Source of the DNA: Marinomonas sp. MED121
GTDB lineage: Bacteria > Pseudomonadota > Gammaproteobacteria > Pseudomonadales > Marinomonadaceae
Direction: 5' to 3'
Assembly (NCBI RefSeq): GCF_000153025.1
Contig: NZ_CH672429.1
Span: 1,480,226 to 1,544,225, forward strand
DNA length: 64,000 nt
Shown here piece after piece: positions 52,992 to 61,084 of this stretch. The position numbers and the translations under genes are program-made. Every line of letters begins with the position of its first letter. Positions within the stretch are counted from its first letter, which is position 1. The notes beneath the pieces are model-generated. The model saw only the letters and a list, made by a program, of their open reading frames with translations, was not told the DNA's origin and searched no databases.

Positions 52992-53009
52992 ATACCCCTT
53001 TAAGGGTAT
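52992..53009. promoter_or_regulatory. ATACCC-N6-GGGTAT palindrome upstream of potF 2
   Basis: ATACCCCTTTAAGGGTAT, a near-perfect 18-bp palindrome, lies 218 bp upstream of the PotF ATG and 61 bp after the end of the second PuuA-like gene. The similar ATATACC...GGTATAT site is at 26708-26727. It is a candidate operator for a regulator shared by both polyamine loci. Confidence 0.45.
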
Positions 53010-53069
53010 TTTGAAAAAACCTTTTAATTCAACGCCTTAATAAGTTAAAACTGTTTTTAAATGAAGATT

Positions 53070-54407
53070 TTATAAATACCCTAGGTAAGATTCATACTCA
53101 ATATCTGAAATCTGTTCATGTAGTTTCCTCTGTTCCTGACGCTTAGCAGCAGTGAAAACACGGACAAACTCTTCACCCAAATACTCTCTTAATACATCGC
53201 TTTTAAAGAAGCTCTCGGTGGCATCGTCCCATTTATTGGGCAAAACTAGGGCAGGGTTAACTTCGGTATAGGCATCACCTGTAATCGGCGAAGGTGGCAT
53301 CAACTTATTCTCGATCCCATAAAGCGCTCCAGCAAGAATGGTCGCCAGCACAAGATAAGGGTTAGCATCCGCACCTGACACCCTGTGTTCAATTCGACGG
53401 GCCACATTGGGACTATCAGGAATACGAATCGCCACGGTACGGTTTTCATATCCCCAGCTGGCACAGGTTGGTGCATGGGCACCGACCATAAAGCGACGAT
53501 ATGAATTCATATGGGGCGCAAACGCAAGCATGCTATCTGCCATGGTATGCATCAACCCTGCAACAGCATGTTTAAGGACATCCGTACCTTCTTCACCACC
53601 ATTATCAAACACATTATCACCGGCTTCATTTAACAGGCTGAAATGCACATGAAAGCCATTACCACTCTTCTTGGCATAAGGTTTCGCCATAAAGGTAGCA
53701 AGATGGCCATGTTTACGTGCAAGACCTTTGACAAGACGCTTAAACATAATCGCCTGATCACCTGCTAGCATAGGGTTATCAACATGCTCTAAGTTAATCT
53801 CAAACTGACCAGGGCCAAGTTCAGAAATAATGGTGTCAGCAGGCACACCTTGCTCTTCGCAAACTTTTCGTACTTCTGCAAAGAAAGCGGATAAACCATC
53901 CATTTCATCAATAGAATAACAGTCAGTTTCGATCAAACGACGACCGTGCCCCTCAACTAAAACCGGTGGCTGTGGGCGCTGGGTTTCTTCAGATTTTGCA
54001 TCCATCAAATAGAATTCAAGCTCAGTCGCAACCACAGGGGTCAAACCCAGCGCTTTAAACTTATCAACCACACCTGCTAATACCTGTCTTGGATCAGCGC
54101 CAAAAGGCGTTCCGTCTGGATTAAACATGGTAGCCAGTATTTGTGCGCGCGGGGATTCTGCCCAAGAGACAGGGACAGGCTCATCGTGTACTGGCATACA
54201 AATACCATCACTATCACCGGTTTCAAATACCAAACCATTGTCCAGTACATCATCGCCCCAAAAATCAAAACCGATCACAGAACGAGGTAATTTAACCCCC
54301 TCTTCCATCACTTTATTGATTGAGTTGGCAGGCATGCGCTTACCACGTAAGTTACCGTTTAAATCAGTAATAAACAGATCGAATTCTTTTTCGCTATGAA
54401 CAGGCAT
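53070..54407 (-). CDS. puuA: PuuA-like gamma-glutamylpolyamine synthetase 2
   Basis: 445 aa of the glutamine-synthetase fold. Motifs: LNGNLRGKRMP, TELEFYLM, ELGPGQFEINLEH, NGFHVHFSL (catalytic loop), NSYRRFMVGAHAP, ENRTVAIRIP and EHRVSGADANPYLVLATI. It shares little beyond these motifs with the copy at 31473, so substrate preference may differ. It is divergent from the GntR gene; sites resembling TTTTGTGATCACAAAA lie in the shared promoter. It lies upstream of PotF on the same strand, with a 295-bp gap. Confidence 0.88.
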   Translation of the reverse strand: MPVHSEKEFDLFITDLNGNLRGKRMPANSINKVMEEGVKLPRSVIGFDFWGDDVLDNGLVFETGDSDGICMPVHDEPVPVSWAESPRAQILATMFNPDGTPFGADPRQVLAGVVDKFKALGLTPVVATELEFYLMDAKSEETQRPQPPVLVEGHGRRLIETDCYSIDEMDGLSAFFAEVRKVCEEQGVPADTIISELGPGQFEINLEHVDNPMLAGDQAIMFKRLVKGLARKHGHLATFMAKPYAKKSGNGFHVHFSLLNEAGDNVFDNGGEEGTDVLKHAVAGLMHTMADSMLAFAPHMNSYRRFMVGAHAPTCASWGYENRTVAIRIPDSPNVARRIEHRVSGADANPYLVLATILAGALYGIENKLMPPSPITGDAYTEVNPALVLPNKWDDATESFFKSDVLREYLGEEFVRVFTAAKRQEQRKLHEQISDIEYESYLGYL

Positions 54408-54459
54408 TTTAGATTCTCTCTAATAATCTTTGTCGCAGCATGAGTGCGAAACTTTATGT

Positions 54460-54506
54460 CATTTTGTAATGTTATAATTCACACTACTACTTTCGTGATC
54501 ACAAAT
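54460..54506. promoter_or_regulatory. GntR-type sites in the puuA2/gntR divergent promoter
   Basis: TTTCGTGATCACAAAT (54491-54506) contains GTGATCAC in the centre and matches the perfect palindrome at 55483-55500. ATTTTGTAAT...ATAAT (54460-54479) is a weaker half-site match. They lie between the two divergent starts at 54407 and 54628, where the GntR protein would control both its own gene and puuA2. Confidence 0.55.
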
Positions 54507-54627
54507 ACACTCAGCAATGGCTTTTATGTAATATTGGTCATCTTCTGTTATTTTTTCAAAATAAAGATTCAACCAATAAGATGATCGCTTTAGAATATGA
54601 TGAAATTTAGCCAGAAATATAAAAACT

Positions 54628-55347
54628 ATGGATAAGAAATCACCGATAAAATTTACCTTAACTGAACGAGATGAAAGTGTAACTATCTCTAAATGGGTAT
54701 ATGAAACATTACGCCATGCCGTCATGAATGGGCAGATCTTACCGGGACGAGCACTTACCATAAGAGAGTTAGCAGGTATATTAGGGGTTAGCCCTATGCC
54801 GGTACGTGAAGCACTACGCCAGCTTGCAACAGAAAATGCATTAGAGATAAAAGATAATCGTCGGGTCATGGTGCCTAATATGACAGCGATGAAATTCACT
54901 GAGCTTTGCGAAGCCAGAATGGCACTTGAATCCCATGCGGCTTCTCGCGCCTTACCCTATATAGACAGCCCTAAATTAAAGACGTTGAGAGAGTTAGACC
55001 GACTCATTGATGCGGCCCAAGAAGAAGGCGACTTAGAAAGGATCAACCTCTTAAACCAAGACTTCCACCGTGCGCTTTACACTGCTAACCCCCATCAAAT
55101 CAGCATGCCACTCATTGAAAGTCTTTGGTTACAGCTTGGCCCATTTTTGAGTTTAGCTAGCCGTCACCTTAAAGAGCACTATGTGATAGACCGTCATGAC
55201 GAAGCCATGAAAGCCATAGAGAACAAAGATGCCCTTGCATTACAGCTCGCCATCAATGCCGATATTCGCGAAGGCATAGCCTTTGTTTCTACCCCAGAAA
55301 GGCTGCACCACTTTATCGAAGAATGCGCCTATGCAGGCCGTAATTAA
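54628..55347 (+). CDS. GntR-family (FadR/FCD) regulator of the polyamine locus
   Basis: 239 aa. The winged HTH (VYETLRHAVMNGQILPGRALTIRELAGILGVSPMPVREALRQLATENAL) is followed by an FCD ligand domain with its metal-binding residues (EARMALESHAA, NQDFHRALY, HLKEHYVIDRHDEAMKAI: Asp, His, His). It lies between puuA2 (divergent) and the aminotransferase (same direction), with matching palindromes before both. I infer that it represses these until a polyamine-derived metabolite binds. Confidence 0.92.
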   Translation: MDKKSPIKFTLTERDESVTISKWVYETLRHAVMNGQILPGRALTIRELAGILGVSPMPVREALRQLATENALEIKDNRRVMVPNMTAMKFTELCEARMALESHAASRALPYIDSPKLKTLRELDRLIDAAQEEGDLERINLLNQDFHRALYTANPHQISMPLIESLWLQLGPFLSLASRHLKEHYVIDRHDEAMKAIENKDALALQLAINADIREGIAFVSTPERLHHFIEECAYAGRN

Positions 55348-55482
55348 TCACTCTTTTACGGCTTTATTTCTCTTCTAAAATCAATTTTAAACCCTTTTTT
55401 TATTCCCCTTTCTCTCTCGTTAGCCAATAGTTGAAATACAAGAGACGCATTCAGTTTTTCAATATTTTTGTTTGACTTTTAA

Positions 55483-55500
55483 ATTTTGTGATCACAAAAT
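55483..55500. promoter_or_regulatory. Perfect 18-bp palindrome upstream of the aminotransferase
   Basis: ATTTTGTGATCACAAAAT, 94 bp before the aminotransferase ATG. The TGTGATCACA core lacks the 6-base spacer of a CRP site, so a GntR-type operator is favoured. Related sites precede the GntR and puuA2 genes. Confidence 0.7.
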
Positions 55501-55593
55501 GAAGCCATATTAGATTAAATATCCATCAAATTTCATCCAATAACAGAATAAAACAGCGACAACCTTTGCGTGGCTTTGCCCGAGGAGTAAGTG

Positions 55594-56982
55594 ATGCTAG
55601 ACCAGAACAACACAGTGACTTTTAGCAGACAAGATGTGCAGGAAATGGATGCCACACACCATCTTCACCCCTTTACCAATAGCCAAGCACTCAATGACAA
55701 AGGCGCTCGTGTTATCGATAAAGCCCAAGGCATTTATGTGTGGGATCAAGATGGCAATAAGATGCTAGATGGCATGGCTGGGCTTTGGTGCGTCAATATG
55801 GGTTATGGTCGCCAAGAGTTAGTGGATGCTGCCACTAAACAAATGCAGCAACTGCCTTTTTACAATACTTTCTTCCAAACGACCCACTTACCTGTTGCGA
55901 AACTGGCGAAAGAAATTGCCAGCATTACACCTGAAGGCTTGGATCACATCTTTTTTGCCAACTCTGGTTCAGAAGCGATCGATACCATTTTACGCCTAGT
56001 AAGACACCATTGGGTGCTAAAAGAGCAACCAGAAAAAAGCATTATCATCAGCCGTGAAAATGCCTATCACGGCAGTACACTCGCTGGCACGAGTTTAGGC
56101 GGCATGAGTGGCATGCATAAACAAGGTGCGCCTTTAGTACCTGATATCGAACGTATTTGCCAACCTTACTGGTATGGCGAAGCGGGCGATATGGCACCTG
56201 ATGAGTTTGGCCTTGTCTGTGCTCAAGCACTAGAAGAAAAGATTCTTACCCTTGGTGCCCATCGTGTTGCCGCCTTTATTGCTGAGCCTATTCAAGGGGC
56301 TGGCGGTGTCATAGTACCACCAGCAAGTTACTGGCCTGAGATTCAAAGAATTTGCCAAAAGTACGATATTTTATTGGCAGTCGATGAAGTTATCTGTGGT
56401 TTTGGCCGCACTGGCGGTTGGTTTGGTAGCGATACCTTTAATATCAAACCAGACATTATCTCCATGGCAAAAGGCCTGTCTTCTGGCTATCTGCCGATTG
56501 CGGCTGTGGCAGTAGGAAAGCGCATCAGCCAAACACTGCTCGCCCATGATGATGACTTTAACCATGGTTATACTTATTCCGGCCACCCTGTCGCTGCGGC
56601 TGTGGCACTCGAAAACATCCGTCTGATGAAGCAAGAAAACATAGTGCAATATGTGAAAGATGACATAGGCCCTTACTTTCAAAAACAACTTAGAAGCGTG
56701 TTAGAAAATCACCCACTTGTTGGCCATATTGAAGGGGTTGGACTCGTTGCAGGTATTGCCCTAGTAAAAAATAAAGACAGTAAAACCTTCTTTGGCGATG
56801 AACTGGATGTAGGCTTAATTTGCCGTGATCACTGCTTTGAAAATGGCTTAATTATGCGTGCTGTGGATAGCCGAATGGTACTGTCACCACCCCTTGTCAT
56901 TAGCCATGAAGAAGTCGACGAGTTATGCGAAAAAGCCCGCCACTGCTTTAATCTCACCTTGGCCGATGTCAGAGATAAATAA
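55594..56982 (+). CDS. spuC: SpuC-like putrescine/polyamine aminotransferase (class III)
   Basis: 462 aa from ATG 55594 with GAGGAG 6 bp before it; the GTG at 55591 is too close. Motifs: GLWCVNMGYG, FFANSGSEAIDTILRLVR (PLP phosphate binding), YHGSTLAGTSLGGM, EPIQGAGGVIVPP, AVDEVICGFGRTGGWFGSD and SMAKGLSSGYLPIAA (the Lys forms the Schiff base). The family transfers amino groups from putrescine or other omega-amines to pyruvate. Placement after a GntR gene and near potFGHI fits polyamine catabolism. Confidence 0.9.
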   Translation: MLDQNNTVTFSRQDVQEMDATHHLHPFTNSQALNDKGARVIDKAQGIYVWDQDGNKMLDGMAGLWCVNMGYGRQELVDAATKQMQQLPFYNTFFQTTHLPVAKLAKEIASITPEGLDHIFFANSGSEAIDTILRLVRHHWVLKEQPEKSIIISRENAYHGSTLAGTSLGGMSGMHKQGAPLVPDIERICQPYWYGEAGDMAPDEFGLVCAQALEEKILTLGAHRVAAFIAEPIQGAGGVIVPPASYWPEIQRICQKYDILLAVDEVICGFGRTGGWFGSDTFNIKPDIISMAKGLSSGYLPIAAVAVGKRISQTLLAHDDDFNHGYTYSGHPVAAAVALENIRLMKQENIVQYVKDDIGPYFQKQLRSVLENHPLVGHIEGVGLVAGIALVKNKDSKTFFGDELDVGLICRDHCFENGLIMRAVDSRMVLSPPLVISHEEVDELCEKARHCFNLTLADVRDK

Positions 56983-57078
56983 ACTCAAACAAGAATTACA
57001 GGGCGTAATTCTAATGAAAGTCGTTATAGTAAAAGGAGGACTAGACGGCTCATGCATTAATAAAATGAGAAAACTGCC

Positions 57079-57882
57079 ATGCAAAATAGATACGCTCAAG
57101 ACAATGATTCACTTCATAAGGATCTTGCCACACTCATTGACCATATCCGCCTGCGCAGTTTTCCTAAAGCCCTAGCCGACTTTTTAGAGACCCAATGCCA
57201 CTTTAACAGCGCCCTCATGGTGACCTATAAAAAGTCTTTTAAACCCATTATGCTCTTCCCTACTGACCCAGCTCAGCAAAGCCCAACCCTGCACCAATAT
57301 ATTAATAAAGCCTTTATCTTGGACCCGCTTTTCAACAAGATACAAAGTGGCGCAAATGAAGGTGTGAGTCGATTGGCCGAAATCGCCCCAGACTCCTTTG
57401 ATCAAACAGAGTATTACCAAACCTGTTATAAGAATTTTGACCTAGTGGATGAGGTCAACCTCATCATACATCTGGACGAGAAAGTCACCTTTGCTATCTC
57501 CCTAAATCGCAAGACCAGCCTTGGCACAATCACACGTAATGAGATGCACCATCTACAAGATATCTTCCCTGTTATTGCCTCCCTAGTGAGACAATTCTGG
57601 TTATCTCAATCCCATGAATATGTGCAGTACGAAAAGTCCGACAGCGTTATGAAACAGGCCCTTAGCAGCTTTGGCCGAGGCATACTCACAAAACGCGAGC
57701 AAGAGATCTCAGGCCTTATATTACAAGGCCATTCATCGAAAGTGATCGCTAACCAACTAAATATTAGTTTAGGCACGGTTAAGGTACATAGGAAGAATAT
57801 ACATACTCGACTCGATACCTCGACGCAGTCGGAGATCTTTACCCTCTTCCTAGCACACTTGAACGAGCTCGACTCTCATTGA
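57079..57882 (+). CDS. LuxR-family transcriptional regulator
   Basis: 267 aa. The C-terminal GerE HTH is LTKREQEISGLILQGHSSKVIANQLNISLGTVKVHRKNIHTRLDTSTQSEIF. The N-terminal ~190 residues have no recognisable receiver or autoinducer motif and may be a GAF/PAS-like sensor. It begins 96 bp after the aminotransferase in the same direction. Regulators of this layout are found in polyamine and amino-acid loci, so it may be part of the same control circuit. Confidence 0.85.
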   Translation: MQNRYAQDNDSLHKDLATLIDHIRLRSFPKALADFLETQCHFNSALMVTYKKSFKPIMLFPTDPAQQSPTLHQYINKAFILDPLFNKIQSGANEGVSRLAEIAPDSFDQTEYYQTCYKNFDLVDEVNLIIHLDEKVTFAISLNRKTSLGTITRNEMHHLQDIFPVIASLVRQFWLSQSHEYVQYEKSDSVMKQALSSFGRGILTKREQEISGLILQGHSSKVIANQLNISLGTVKVHRKNIHTRLDTSTQSEIFTLFLAHLNELDSH

Positions 57883-57888
57883 TTTGGA

Positions 57889-58285
57889 TTAAAACGTCTG
57901 ATCATCGATCATGCTGCGTTAAACTTTTCCTCAAAATGCTCACCTTGGAGGATAAAACGCCTGATCATTGGCCATACTTCGTTAAGCTGCTTCTCAAAAT
58001 GCTCACTTATAACTATAAGCTCACATTTTTCGTCACAGCTTGCCTTGTCTGACCTTCGCTCAGATTGTTTTTAAAACCACCGTGGAAAAGAACAAAGAAT
58101 ACCTTCTCAAAAATCATTCATAAGAAATAACAAGCTTTTCAGCCCTTTCAATACAACTAGTGTGATTCCACCAAAAAGCGTCGTAAGCGTAGATGAGGCA
58201 AGGTTTGATGAAAAGAAACGGCAACAAAAAAGCGGACTTGGCTAAAAAAAAGTGCGAGATAAGTGAGCATTTTGAGTTGGCTTTT
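57889..58285. repeat. Imperfect intergenic repeat family, two direct and one inverted copy
   Basis: Copy 1 (57889-57944) and copy 2 (57955-58010) share AAAACG-CTGATCAT, CCTCAAAATGCTCAC-type ends and GTTAA in the middle. A third, inverted, partial copy (about 58250-58285) contains the complement of CTCAAAATGCTCACTTAT, so copies 2 and 3 could pair into a large stem. The gap 57883-58327 has no gene. The minus-strand ORF at 58114-58350 is part of this repeat DNA. Confidence 0.7.
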
Positions 58286-58327
58286 AACAATATACTTTTC
58301 TTACAGAGAACCGAACTCAACAGCTTT

Positions 58328-59224
58328 TCAGCCAAACATACGCACCTCAAGCAGATAGTCTATTAAAACTCTAGTTCTTGCTGGTACCTGTTTGCGGGAC
58401 GGATAAACTAAGGTAAAAACAGCACTAAAAGCACTCACACCTAATCCAATCGGCACAAGCAGCCCCGCCTTACATTCATCCTTCACTGTCACAGGTAACA
58501 AGGTGCTAATACCATGACCGGCTAAGGTCAAACTTTGGGCAACTAAAGGCGAGTTAGTTAGTTGATAGTATGCCGGATTGATATGAACAGGCTTGCCTTG
58601 ATAAATCAGGCTTTGCTCGCCGTTTTGGCTCATTTGACTTATCACCACCCACTTATGTTGGGCAAGTTCACCTAAGGTTTTAGGCCTGCCATGTTCTTTC
58701 AGATAAGCAGGGCTTGCATATAAGGCGGAGCGCTCTTCATACATGACACGGCCAATCAAGGAGTCGTCATTAGGCAGGCCGATTCGGATCGCAATGTCGA
58801 TTTGCTCAGCAATCAAATCCAGCTTCTGATCCGAAATAATCAGGTCCACTTGTACTTTAGGATAGCGTCGCTGAAATTCATTCAACACAGGGATCAAATG
58901 CTTAATCGCAATATCATGGGTAGTACTAATCGCCACGCGGCCGCTTGGCTCCGCGGGGGAGGCGACAGCTTCTATCTCATGGATAAGCTCAGGCAAGATT
59001 TTCGCCTTGGCATACACCTTTTCCCCTTCTGAGGTTAAAGCCAGTTGGCGTGTTGACCTATGTAATAAGCGCATACCAGCAGCGGCTTCTAACTGAGCAA
59101 CTTGTTCGCTCACTCTAGATCGACTGGAGTTAAGCTTACGAGCGGCTGCAGCAAAGCTGCCTGCTTCTACGACTGTGACAAAGATCGCCATATGCTTAAG
59201 ATGTGAAAAATCAATTGTACTCAA
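58328..59224 (-). CDS. LysR-type regulator, divergent from NmrA-type oxidoreductase
   Basis: 298 aa. HTH FAAAARKLNSSRSRVSEQVAQLEAAAGMRLLHRSTRQLALTSEGEKVY. PBP2 domain of the CrgA/AaeR-like group (GRVAISTTHDIAIKHLIPVLNEFQRRYPKV, DIAIRIGLPNDDSLIGRVMYEERSALYASPAYL). It is divergently oriented to the quinone oxidoreductase-like gene (157-bp gap) and probably controls it. Confidence 0.9.
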   Translation of the reverse strand: MSTIDFSHLKHMAIFVTVVEAGSFAAAARKLNSSRSRVSEQVAQLEAAAGMRLLHRSTRQLALTSEGEKVYAKAKILPELIHEIEAVASPAEPSGRVAISTTHDIAIKHLIPVLNEFQRRYPKVQVDLIISDQKLDLIAEQIDIAIRIGLPNDDSLIGRVMYEERSALYASPAYLKEHGRPKTLGELAQHKWVVISQMSQNGEQSLIYQGKPVHINPAYYQLTNSPLVAQSLTLAGHGISTLLPVTVKDECKAGLLVPIGLGVSAFSAVFTLVYPSRKQVPARTRVLIDYLLEVRMFG

Positions 59225-59380
59225 AACCCGAACACTCCATTAAGTTTTAGCTATCTATTCGATACAAAGATTATTCCCCATACTTTGCTTCATTACTAGG
59301 GCAGAGCAAATTCTGCTCTGTCTAAAACAACTTACCAAAACGATTTATTCAAACTCTTTATTAGATAGGCGGAGAAAATT

Positions 59381-60232
59381 ATGATTGCTGTAACAGGTGC
59401 AAACGGACAACTAGGCCAGTTGGTCATTACTGAACTACTTAAGCGTATTTCTGCGGATCAAGTGATTGCATTAGTGCGAAGCCCAGAAAAAGCAGAGGCA
59501 CTCAAAGCACAAGGGGTTCAGGTACGTAAAGCGGATTATAACCAAGCTGCTACGCTAGCAACTGCGTTACAAGGCGTAGACAAGCTATTATTGATTTCTG
59601 GTAGTGAAATAGGCCAAAGAGCGCCGCAACACCAAGCGGTTATTGATGCCGCGAAAGAAGCGCAAGTGAGCTTTCTTGCTTACACCAGCCTGCTAAAAGC
59701 CGACACATCAAAAATGATTTTAGCCCAAGAACACAGGGTCACAGAGCAAGCAATTAAAGACTCAGGTATCCCTGCGACTGTCTTGCGTAATGGCTGGTAC
59801 AACGAGAACTACACAGGCAACCTTGCGGCGGTACTAGAACACAAAGCCGTTGTGGGTGCCGGTGGTGAAGGGAAAATAGCCCCTGCTGCTCGCCTTGATT
59901 ATGCCGAAGCCGCTGCCGTTGTACTCACCGACTCTCAGGCTCATATTGGCAAAGTATATGAACTAGCAGGTGATCAAGCCTTTACCCAAGCAGACTACGC
60001 CGCTGAGATAGCTAAGCAGACAGGCCAAGCCATTGTTTATCAAGGTTTAAGCGAAGCGGACTATACCGCTATGTTAGTAGAAATTGGGTTACCTGAAGGC
60101 TTTGCAGCGGTATTGGCAGACTCTGATGCGCTAATGCTAGAAGGTGCTTTGTTCGACGATAGCCACACTCTAAGCCAGCTAATTGGCCGTCCAACCACCA
60201 TGATTCAGGAGTCGATTAAAGCCGCTCTTTAA
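59381..60232 (+). CDS. NmrA-like NAD(P)H:quinone oxidoreductase (QorB type)
   Basis: 283 aa. The atypical SDR signature VTGANGQLGQLVITELL binds NADP(H). RNGWYNENYT, GAGGEGKIAPAARLDYAEAAAVVLT and GKVYELAGDQAFTQADYAAEIAKQTG are characteristic of the QOR2/QorB subgroup. These cytoplasmic enzymes reduce quinones or sense the NADPH/NADP ratio. The divergent LysR neighbour is the usual arrangement. GGCGGAGAAAA precedes the ATG. Confidence 0.88.
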   Translation: MIAVTGANGQLGQLVITELLKRISADQVIALVRSPEKAEALKAQGVQVRKADYNQAATLATALQGVDKLLLISGSEIGQRAPQHQAVIDAAKEAQVSFLAYTSLLKADTSKMILAQEHRVTEQAIKDSGIPATVLRNGWYNENYTGNLAAVLEHKAVVGAGGEGKIAPAARLDYAEAAAVVLTDSQAHIGKVYELAGDQAFTQADYAAEIAKQTGQAIVYQGLSEADYTAMLVEIGLPEGFAAVLADSDALMLEGALFDDSHTLSQLIGRPTTMIQESIKAAL

Positions 60233-60253
60233 AGGCTTTTAAGCGCTTTATCC

Positions 60254-60292
60254 TAAAAAAACGCCACGCTTTTGGGTAAAAAAGCGTGGCGT
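60254..60292 (-). terminator. Intrinsic terminator for the TRAP/dipeptidase operon
   Basis: ACGCCACGCTTTT pairs with AAAAGCGTGGCGT. On the minus strand a run of T (complement of the A run at 60255-60260) follows. It lies 40-75 bp after the dipeptidase stop and can also end the convergent quinone oxidoreductase transcript. Confidence 0.88.
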
Positions 60293-60330
60293 AAACCTAA
60301 CGGAAATTCATTAGGATGCTTAACCTAAAT

Positions 60331-61083
60331 TTAAATAAACTTGTTCTCTACTATCTCGCTTTCCCATTGTTTAATAATGTCCCTTGGGCGAGTTGATCCA
60401 TAGAGGGCTTCTTCTTGGCCTGTTCGATAGGCCCATAATTGATTACCAAAATCATAATGCCACCATTCACTAGGCAGGTTAGTAAACCCCACCTCTAACA
60501 TGGCGTGATAAAGGATACGTCGATTTTCTTTTGCCCTGCTTTTATCACTTTTTTCAGTTTCAAGGGCATCAGTCCAAGAGCGTTCATTGGCCTCATCAAA
60601 GTGAGTGCCCATCTCTAAAAAACGCCCCATTTCATCACATAGAGTCACATCTACTGAGCCTCCCGTAAGGTGAGGACTAGGCGATTTAACATCTGCACTG
60701 GGTGGTGAAACCAGCCGCTTTGCTTTTTCATGCAAATGGCTTTCAGAGTGATCTGGGAAACTCTTCTTCAGAATATTAATCAGGGTGTCATACAAGTACT
60801 GCTGTACCGAATAAGGACGCCAGCCATCTAGCACCACTATCTTGATATTCGATGGAATAAGCTTGGTTGCCTGATGCAACTTTTCAAATACCCCTTCTCG
60901 CACAAAGCATTCTGGCATGGCGGTGGCTATGCCCATTTTTGCGTAAAAAGGATAAGTCACGAGTTGATCCGATGTGCTTAAAGGGATTAAGTCTTCTCCA
61001 GTATCAAGTATCGGAATCTCTTTATAAAGCTCCCAAGAAAACTCTGAGGTACTCGGGATTGGCGTCTCTATTAAATGCTTCAT
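60331..61083 (-). CDS. VanX/DdpX-like D-alanyl-D-alanine dipeptidase (M15D)
   Basis: 250 aa from ATG 61083, one base after the DctM stop. GTG 61098 would overlap DctM. Zinc ligands: SPHLTGGSVDVTL (His and Asp of SxHxxGxAxD) and EWWHYDFGN (ExxWH Glu/His). DGWRPYSVQQYLYD matches the conserved substrate region. There is no signal peptide, so it is cytoplasmic and would cleave imported D,D-dipeptides. It is the last gene of a TRAP operon, as in DdpX systems that salvage cell-wall dipeptides, where an ABC transporter is used instead. Confidence 0.85.
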   Translation of the reverse strand: MKHLIETPIPSTSEFSWELYKEIPILDTGEDLIPLSTSDQLVTYPFYAKMGIATAMPECFVREGVFEKLHQATKLIPSNIKIVVLDGWRPYSVQQYLYDTLINILKKSFPDHSESHLHEKAKRLVSPPSADVKSPSPHLTGGSVDVTLCDEMGRFLEMGTHFDEANERSWTDALETEKSDKSRAKENRRILYHAMLEVGFTNLPSEWWHYDFGNQLWAYRTGQEEALYGSTRPRDIIKQWESEIVENKFI

Positions 61084-61084
61084 A

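Noticed and set aside
55483..55500. CRP binding site
   Set aside because: The core TGTGATCACA lacks the 6-base spacer of TGTGA-N6-TCACA. A GntR-type operator fits better, given the neighbouring GntR gene.
58114..58350. 78-aa minus-strand ORF after the LysR gene
   Set aside because: It lies in the intergenic repeat and overlaps the LysR 3' end in another frame.
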